A DNA stretch of 40,000 nt from positions 5,001 to 45,000 of the forward strand of contig JAQGDQ010001247.1 in NCBI GenBank assembly GCA_030141605.1, written 5' to 3'. This stretch comes from Tubiluchus corallicola. Taxonomy: Eukaryota; Priapulida; Priapulimorpha; Priapulimorphida; Tubiluchidae. Made by a program: the position numbers and the translations under genes. The notes under the pieces were generated by a model that saw only the letters and a list, made by a program, of their open reading frames with translations, was not told the DNA's origin and ran no database searches. How positions within the stretch are numbered: position 1 is the first letter of the stretch; the number at the start of each line of letters is the position of its first letter. This document shows, one piece after another, positions 33,244 to 40,000 of the stretch.

Positions 33244-33950
33244 TATTTATTTTCATCGGTATGATATAAAACAGTACATATTTGTAAAACATGAGCTTAA
33301 AGCTCGTAAACCGATATCAAACATGATGTATATCAGCGATAACATGGTAATAATATGTACTTCTTAAAATCTTTTGGATGCCACCAGAGGCATTGGTACA
33401 ACAAAACATTTATAACTACATGAAGACAGTAAAAATTTGAGACAGTAAAATTTTCGCAAAAAACTATCTAGGTCAATAAAAATTATTCCTGCCAACATAT
33501 TCAGCATTTAATTACGACTTAACAAAATTGGGAAGTTTGCTGAATTTACAAATGGCACATTTACATGATACACCAGTCCATGAGTTAATTAGACGTTTAA
33601 ATTCCCCAAGATTTTCGGCCATTCGGAGGCAGTTTGGTAATTCATTCCACAATGTGGCTCCGTAATAGGAGAAACTTTTCTTGCCATATGTAACACCATC
33701 ATATGTAAGGTGTTCTGCAGTGTTCATTTTTCTGAGGAAGTAGATGGATTCATGGATAATTTAATGAGAAATTCTACTTTTCTGCTTCCTTATACAACAA
33801 AAATATCGGAAGCCATTACGGGTTTCTTCCTCTTTGATTATGTGAGCAACATGGCACACCTTGAGATGGAAAATAGTAGAAGAGCCGTAACAAAAATACA
33901 AAAAGTGTCTTTGCTACGACCAGCATCACCACCACAGAAATCACAATAAC
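33244..33950 (-). mobile_element. LINE 3' end with RT C-terminus and pentanucleotide tail
   Basis: On minus, the frame from 33727 to the stop at 33512 reads TYGKKSFSYYGATLWNELP, then LGEFKRLINSW and a CKCAIC pair: the S...G..LWN.LP...FK..L end of CR1/L2-like RTs. The 3' UTR ends AATAAATATTATC at the pentamer array. The upstream part to 33950 is probably decayed RT, broken by hAT-type element 2. Confidence 0.75.
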
Positions 33951-34436
33951 CAGGCTGCATAAGATTATGGATATCCATAAAATAAGACCAAAAATCCATA
34001 AAATGAAATTTGAAAAATCCATAAAATAAGAAATGCATAAAATAAAAAAATTTTTTTGTGATTTTTTGTACAAAATAAGGCAATCAAAACTGAATACAGG
34101 CATTGGGTCGGAAACTTCAGCCTAGAGGGCATTCTACATTCGTACCAAATAGACGAATTATTTGAACTGAAGTGATGAATTACAAGGCATTGTCTCGTAA
34201 AATTTGATTAAATTTGAAGTGATATGAAACCGATAAAATTAAAACTAAGTCCTCCGTGTTTAAAAACACGTTTCAAGCACTCCTGTTTTTACTTTTTAAT
34301 TGATTTCCCCCTGGGCATCTCGTTCCAGATATAGTCTATTTCTTATTTTATTGATATCCATAAAATAAAATTTCAAAAATCCATAAAATAAGCTATTTTA
34401 TTTATTTTATACATATCCATAATCTTATGCACCCTG
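33951..34436. mobile_element. Non-autonomous hAT-type element 2
   Basis: Terminal inverted repeats of 24 bp (CAGG[C/G]TGCATAAGATTATG, then GATAT) with one mismatch, extending imperfectly into ATAAAATAA. The perfect 8-bp target duplication is ACAATAAC at 33943-33950 and 34437-34444. Subterminal ATCCATAAAATAA motifs recur near both ends, as in hAT transposase-binding regions. At 486 bp no transposase is encoded. It interrupts sequence next to a minus-strand LINE end. Confidence 0.9.
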
Positions 34437-34444
34437 ACAATAAC

Positions 34445-35420
34445 CTTAGACAACCACAGACTGCATAGATAACAAACAAGTATACACATAAATCATAATT
34501 TTGCTGATATAACCATCAGCTATCTACCGAATTTTTGGATATAAATTATTAATGTGCCGGGAGTGATCCAAATCTTTTTGATTATTAATCTGAGAGCAAT
34601 CAAATAATTCTTTATGTAAAGTGCCTCTTTTGCAAAGGACAAATAAAGATGGAAGAGAAAGACTAATAGGCGCGTTCGAGATGGGGGTCATTATGTCTTA
34701 GACCCTGAATCTTGAAGTTATTTTTAATCAAGAATTCTAGATACCTATAAGTACGAGATTGGTGCTAAAATTGCAGAATGTGCTGTAATTTTCTCATCTC
34801 CATTTGTTGATAAATGCATTTATAATAAGCCTTTTCTTAGCTTCGTTGTGCGCACGCGCAGTTGCTGTAGGTCAAAGGTTAAGTGTACCACACTAAATTC
34901 GTCACGTGACATGTGGGTAGCGCAAAACATTAGTTCAGTACATTCAGTTGTTTTACATGGACTTTACTTAATCATGCATTAGTCTGTGCGTAGAGTGATT
35001 TACTAGCAGGATCTTGCTTAAGAGCAAGAAATAGGCAAGGCTAGCTAGCTGTTAAAACTGTTACTATTACAATAGCTTAGGCTGCGAAGCGTTGTCAAGT
35101 CAACAAAAATACGTTGTCTGGAACAGTTAACCTTTGTCATTTCCACGATCATCATCAATCACTGGAACTGTGAAAAGGCTTATTACATTAGAAAGTTTTA
35201 CCTAACACAACAGAACCAGAAAAGAACACAACATGGTAAATAATTAGTCCAAATCTAAATAATGAAGAACAGCAGCTTTTCTACATTTGTCTCCATTTCT
35301 TCCGTTACAACCTCGTTTATTTATACAAGTTGAATTTTAATCTGTTGTTTTATAGTTTCACTTTGTGACTTTGTATCATTAATGCATGATTTATTCGTCT
35401 TTTTTGGCTTGATTTATAGT
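34445..35420. other. No gene recognised
   Basis: AT-rich. GACAAATAAAGATGGAAG near 34640 resembles a retroelement end without a tail. No other feature. Confidence 0.45.
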
Positions 35421-35453
35421 TTGATAATGGCTTTAGTAGCCGAAACGATCGTC
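35421..35453 (+). ncRNA. Hammerhead-ribozyme-like core (candidate)
   Basis: TTGATAAT, a GGCT...AGCC stem, then GAAAC and GATCGTC. This follows the hammerhead order CUGANGA, stem II, GAAA, short stem III, UH. The first box deviates (UUGAUAA for CUGANGA) and I cannot find a convincing stem I. Similar motifs are known in Penelope-like retroelements. Degenerate at best. Confidence 0.25.
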
Positions 35454-35460
35454 GCTCATG

Positions 35461-36420
35461 AGTCATAAGTCATTTATTTCACCTTACACATTTACAATGG
35501 TTACATATACAATATCTAGTGAAAGGGCCTACAATGGATATAATACAAATAAGAAATACTGCACAGGAAAAGCCTCAAACACTGTTCACTTATATACGAA
35601 GGTAAATGTGTTGCGGGCAATCAAAAAGCAGGGCTTGTTAGTTTGTCCCACACAGTGATAGAAAAAACTAATGGAGATAATCTGAAATTTTAAAGTGAGT
35701 CGTGATAAAAAAAACATTGGTGCTTAAAATGGAATGATGTAATGAATGAAGCTCATATATGGGATGATATAAAAGATAGAAAGACTATTATTTGTTAATA
35801 GTATGTAAAATTAAAATAACTTGATTAAACAAACAAGCTCAATAAAGATGTATGATTTAACAGCACTTCTTCCCGCAAAAATTTCAATTCTTATTTAGCC
35901 TTAAGATACATAATGGTTTTCCTTGTCCCTTACTGACCCTTTTGGAGTTAAATGTCGTTTGTTTCCGCATTATTTCAACGCGACTATTTGCGCATGCGCC
36001 GCCAATTGGCTACCCAACTTGTAACATCGCGCAAATTCGTGACCGTGCGGGCATCGAATTAACTGTAATCACAACCCTTGCAACGTGGCCAATTACATGA
36101 CACGAAATCTTTTCTGGCACTAATTGCCATTGCGTTGTGTAATTCACTAGCATTTCTGGTGTTTGCCATTCATTTCTAGTTCAAATAACTCTCACCTACA
36201 CATCCCTCAACCCTCAAACGACGCCATTGTAGGTTCTTTGTTGCCCGGAAATTGTAGTACCCATACAATATGTCAGTAAGTTATGCACTTATTATTACTG
36301 TGTATGAATTGTACTAACACGTTATAAGCATATCAATTTAATGTCATTCGTAACAATTTAGTTTTTATTACAAGCAGTACTAACACTAATACACTGTAGC
36401 ATAGCGCCTATTAAAAATGT
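35461..36420. other. No gene recognised
   Basis: Short frames only. Nothing repeated elsewhere in the window that I can see. Confidence 0.45.
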
Positions 36421-36429
36421 TCACTGACC

Positions 36430-36474
36430 AAAGGGCAGCTGACTAGATGACCAATTGGTCTTTCGCTGCCCTTT
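36430..36474. repeat. Nested stem-loop upstream of an ATT-tailed retroelement end
   Basis: AAAGGGCAGC and its exact complement GCTGCCCTTT enclose a 12-bp perfect palindrome GACCAATTGGTC. It lies about 55 bp before AGATAAATAAAAGATT and the (ATT)n run. Confidence 0.75.
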
Positions 36475-36539
36475 CTTCACATTTTTGTTACCAAATTAAT
36501 TCTATTACAACTGTGCGTGTGCTAAAAGATAAATAAAAG

Positions 36540-36540
<1 letters not shown>

Positions 36541-36620
<80 letters not shown>
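36541..36620. repeat. (ATT)n microsatellite
   Basis: Nearly pure trinucleotide run with one ATTA break, directly after AATAAAAGATT. Probably a retroelement tail. Confidence 0.92.
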
Positions 36621-36622
<2 letters not shown>

Positions 36623-36815
36623 GATAAACATTGTGCGCTTGTTTACCAGTATTGTAAATAGCAAACAAGGAATAATGAATAAAAAACAGCACTAGAGCAA
36701 GTAATCATATAGAAAATGCTTTTTTTGATAAATCATTTCAAGATGGTCCCCACTTATCGTCTGTCATCTTGCTACAAAAACTCATTCGTGATCACCACTT
36801 TCTAAAGAGTAAAAA

Positions 36816-37300
36816 GTGTTGAACACTTTTTGTTGCACTGCCCATTGCATCAACTAGCTAGGGTAGTTATGTTCGATAAACTAAATGAAATACTTCTGCC
36901 CGAAAACCTTAATATAGCTGTCTTAGGAAATAATGATCTGTTGAAGTTGTTATTATTCGGTAAAGATGAATTTAACTATGTTACTAACTGTAAAATATTC
37001 CAATGTATACATGACTTTATATTATGTACTAAACGTTTCCAGTAGTTTCTATCTGATATAAAATGCATCATTCTTAAATAATCGTACATTAATATTTACT
37101 AACCGTCATTTTTTACTAATGTCTAATGTATCACTGTAGTAAAACTTTAGTATACTAAAGTATACTAAAAACTAAGTATAGTCTATTCTTACTGTAAATG
37201 TTCTTGTAAATAGTGTATAAAGTCTGTTGTGGTGAGGGTCCTAAATCATGTTGTACAAACTGCCTGATCCAATCCTATAATAAATTATGTTTAAACTAAA
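36816..37300 (+). mobile_element. LINE 3' end with RT C-terminus, family X copy 2
   Basis: Open from 36816 to the stop at 37043, differing from copy 1 at a few residues (EHFLLHCPLHQLAR). The 3' UTR is collinear with copy 1 and has a small insertion with TAAAACTTTAGTATAC reiteration. It ends TTTAAACTAAA. Both copies truncate at almost the same codon. Confidence 0.8.
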
Positions 37301-37445
37301 GAGCACTACGCTGAGCCTTGACGTATTATGATCTCTTCTAACATTTTACTAGAATAGCTAAGAACATATCGAAAAAAAAACAGGCTGCCTTCAACTTTCT
37401 GGAAAACTAATGAAGTTTTGCTCTTCTTTTACAAATTGATATTTC

Positions 37446-38515
37446 GATTTTGGGGCGAATCTCCTGAAAGCCTCGTTCCCATTACAAACTTTCGTAAGTA
37501 ATCATTCGCTGAATACCAGGCCATACGATATGCAGTGGTCAAATATCAACTAATGAGGAGGTTCTAGATCTTAGCGGGTACCTATTTGGGGCGTACCTCC
37601 TGAAAACCTCGCTCCCATTACAAATGGGTCGTCATTCGTGGAATACCAGACTCATACTTAGGATATGTAATGGTCAAATATCGACTAATGAAGAGCTTAT
37701 AAATCTTTGGATGTACCTATTTGGGGCGTACCTCCTGAAAACCCCACTCCCATTACAAATGGGTCGTCATTCGTGGAATACCAGACTCATACGTAGGATA
37801 TGTAATGGTCAAATATCGACTAATGAAGAGCTTATAAATCTTTGGATGTACCTATTTGGGGCGTACCTCCTGAAAACCCCACTCCCATTACAAATGGGTC
37901 GTCATTCATGGAATACCAGACTCATACGTAGGATATGTAATGGTCAAATATCAACTAATGAGGCGGTTATAGATCTTTGGATGTACCTATTTGGGGCGTA
38001 CCTCCTGAAAGCCCCGCTTCCATTACAAATGGGTCGTCATTCGTGGAATGCCAGACTCATACGTAGGATATGTAATGGTCAAATATCAACTAATGAGGAG
38101 GTTCTAGATCTTAGCGGGTACCTATTTGGGGCGTACCTCCTGAAAACCTCGCTCCCATTACAAATGGGTCGTCATTCATGGAATACCAGACTCATACGTA
38201 GGATATGTAATGGTCAAATATCGACTAATGAAGAGCTTATAAATCTTTGGATGTACCTATTTGGGGCGTACCTCCTGAAAGCCCCGCTTCCATTACAAAT
38301 GGGTCGTCATTCGTGGAATACCAGACTCATACGTAGGATATGTAATGGTCAAATATCAACTAATGAGGCGGTTATAGATCTTTGGATGTACCTATTTGGG
38401 GCGTACCTCCTGAAAGCCACACTCCCATCACAAATGGGTGGTCATTCGTGGAATGCCAGACTCATACGTAGGATATGTAATGGTCAAATATAAACTAATG
38501 AGGAGATTATCTCAT
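37446..38515. repeat. 135-bp satellite, about eight copies, open as a 45-residue repeat
   Basis: Monomers start at ATGGGTCGTCATTCGTGGAA positions 37624, 37759, 37894, 38029, 38164, 38299 and 38434, with one diverged copy at 37489 and a fragment before it. The plus frame stays open for 289 codons (37624-38493), unit MGRHSWNTRLIRRICNGQIS plus 25 residues. Monomer types order as A, A, B, C, A, B, partial. Most A/B differences (e.g. GAAGAGCTT to GAGGCGGTT) change residues, so there is no sign of protein constraint. I recognise no domain, and a coding role is unproven. Confidence 0.9.
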
Positions 38516-39649
38516 CCCGGGCTGTTGAAACACAACTCCTGCGTACTTTCACTGATAGAAATAATTTATACAGACGGAAATTCTCACAGTTTTCGGGTTT
38601 TTAATGCGCAATATTTGCGCGCCATGTTTTCTATTTCAGTCTCAACAAACTGCTGTGATATTACAATTCATCTGACTGAAAAGCGCGGATTTGTGCTCGC
38701 AGAAGAAGAAGAAAGTTATCTCACCCCGCATCTTCTGATGATGAAGAATGAATGTATGGTGATTAATGATCGCAAGTACAACGTGAAAAGCTCAAGTAAA
38801 GAGCTTCTCTGGTGAATACTAATCGTTCAGAGTATTTGCAGCGTCCATCCGCATTGGCGAAATTGATATGTCAAGCGAGAATATAGCTGCTGGTGTTGTC
38901 TGTCCGCTTGTTTGTCTATCTGTCTATCAATATCTTGTAGCAGACGGGAAACTGATAATTCTAGTACCGTCGATCCGAGTAAGTTTATTTAACTTGAAAT
39001 CTGCTGTGACAAATCTATGGAGAAAAAGGCATGATTGTCGACATGAAAGGTCAAAGGTCAAATTTGTAGCAAATTGGTCTTTCGTACATGTGAAACCGTA
39101 TCTAGAATACAGTATCAGCTCCTGCGAAATTGGATAACTTAATAAATAACATGCGAACAAAATACACGAAAGGCAAAGACAAAATCATAATGAATCACAT
39201 GCGTATATGTTTGTTTGCGAACCGTTCGCCTGTTTGTTGTTAATTTGTTAATGTAAGTTATAAGTTAATGTCCTAGCTAACGGGCACGAATATAAATACG
39301 GAAGTTCAAAGGTCAACGTCACAAAATTTTTTAACTGTATATTTTCTTTACTTGTTTGTTTATGAAGCCAGATTAGTATGTAAAAAAGCAGAAGCTAGCA
39401 ACACCAAACCAGGCAGTATTCTCTTTATCAGACACCCGTCGTAAAAATAAAAGATTAAGGTCACGGTTCAAGGTCACTGGGCTGGTAATCAAAGTCTGGG
39501 ACTATGAGCGTTTCAGTCGCTATTAGTCATTTCACAAACTGCTAAGCTTACAACACAGAACTACTGAAATATTGATGCAGTAATAAAACAATCGTAAGGC
39601 AGTGGTAGCATTTATAAATTTTTGATTAATCACATGCAATTATGTGACA
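38516..39649. other. No supported gene; possible dispersed repeat
   Basis: A frame continuing from the last satellite monomer (38438-38815, 125 codons) has no domain. 38880-39080 combines TGTCTATCTGTCTATC with an AGGTCAAAGGTCA motif, a combination I associate with dispersed repeats of molluscan genomes; 39290-39480 has similar half-sites. Confidence 0.3.
39046..39062 (+). promoter_or_regulatory. Direct repeat of nuclear-receptor half-sites (DR1)
   Basis: AAAGGTCAAAGGTCAAA contains AGGTCA-A-AGGTCA, the DR1 consensus of RXR/HNF4-type receptors. Related GTTCAAAGGTCAACG occurs near 39304 and AAGGTCA...AAGGTCAC near 39458-39476. These may simply be parts of a repeat family. Confidence 0.3.
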
Positions 39650-40000
39650 GAACACTCGAAGATGTCCGCCATTGTCAACCATACCGTTAAACGCATGTTT
39701 GATGCAGTTAGCGACCCTATCACTTTTTCCATTTTTAGTCTGTCATATTGCAAAAAAAAATTGTTTTAGGCTGGCTTATATTACAAAGTTCAATAAGAAA
39801 TCTTCAACATTCGAAGATGTCCGCCATTGCCAACCATCCCGCTAAACGCATGTGTGATGCAGCTAGCGAGCTTATCACTTTTTCCATTTTTAGTCCGTCA
39901 TATTGCAAAAAGAAAATTGTTTTAGCCTGGCTTATATTACAAAGTTCAATAAGAAATCTTCAACATTCGAAGATGTCCGCCATTGCCAACCATCCCGCTA
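39650..40000. repeat. 155-bp tandem repeat running off the window
   Basis: GATGTCCGCCATTG recurs at 39661, 39816 and 39971. The second and third copies agree better with each other than with the first. The array continues beyond 40000. Confidence 0.9.

Noticed and set aside
33816-34103. Hydrophobic minus frames (Phe-rich)
   Set aside because: They lie within and across the left end of the hAT-type element at 33951-34436 and arise from its ATAAAATAA motifs.

Overview
The window is animal nuclear DNA: AT-rich, very repeat-dense, with spliced genes, AATAAA polyadenylation signals, non-LTR (LINE-type) retrotransposon 3' ends, two short hAT-type DNA elements, TTAGGG-type telomere-like repeats and a 5S rRNA-derived retroelement. 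The 5S-headed element and the AGGTCAAAGGTCA-bearing repeat-like sequence near the right end look to me like a marine lophotrochozoan, perhaps a mollusc. That is an impression from memory, not a proof. There are no operons and no bacterial signals.

Only one protein-coding locus is well supported: a tandem pair of paralogous two-exon genes on the plus strand (26235-28436 and 30581-32732). Each encodes a secreted protein of about 270 residues with a signal peptide, a six-cysteine N-terminal cap, a short leucine-rich-repeat (LRR) middle and a four-cysteine LRR C-terminal cap (LRRCT) on exon 2. Splice sites, phase, exon-1 length, 5' flank and 3' UTR are conserved between the copies, whereas the introns have diverged through different repeat insertions. 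Between exon-1 sequences the changes are concentrated in the predicted LRR beta-strand segments, the usual ligand-facing surface. A 1.3 kb array of a 36-bp minisatellite lies between the two genes.

Layout. 1-2450: a minus-strand composite of 5S-like head, GC-rich body and LINE 3' end, then an unclassified dispersed repeat. 2450-5790: small direct duplications and a long hairpin. 5790-7330: GA tract and an 82-bp minisatellite. 8400-10900: LINE 3' ends and a duplicated reverse-transcriptase (RT) relic. 12100-16000: telomere-like arrays, ACTC and CA microsatellites, an 18-bp and a roughly 45-bp satellite. 16400-25300: LINE relics, a 69-bp satellite, trinucleotide microsatellites and one hAT-type short element. 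25550-33050: the LRR gene pair. 33100-34450: a LINE 3' end with a pentanucleotide tail, interrupted by a second hAT-type element with a perfect 8-bp target duplication. 34450-37300: mostly unrecognised, with one hammerhead-like motif and LINE ends. 37450-40000: a 135-bp satellite that stays open as a 45-residue repeat, and a 155-bp tandem repeat running off the window.

A recurring theme is that several microsatellites start directly after an AATAAA-bearing retroelement 3' end, so they are best read as retrotransposon tails. Most open frames outside the LRR pair are by-products of tandem repeats or decayed retroelements.
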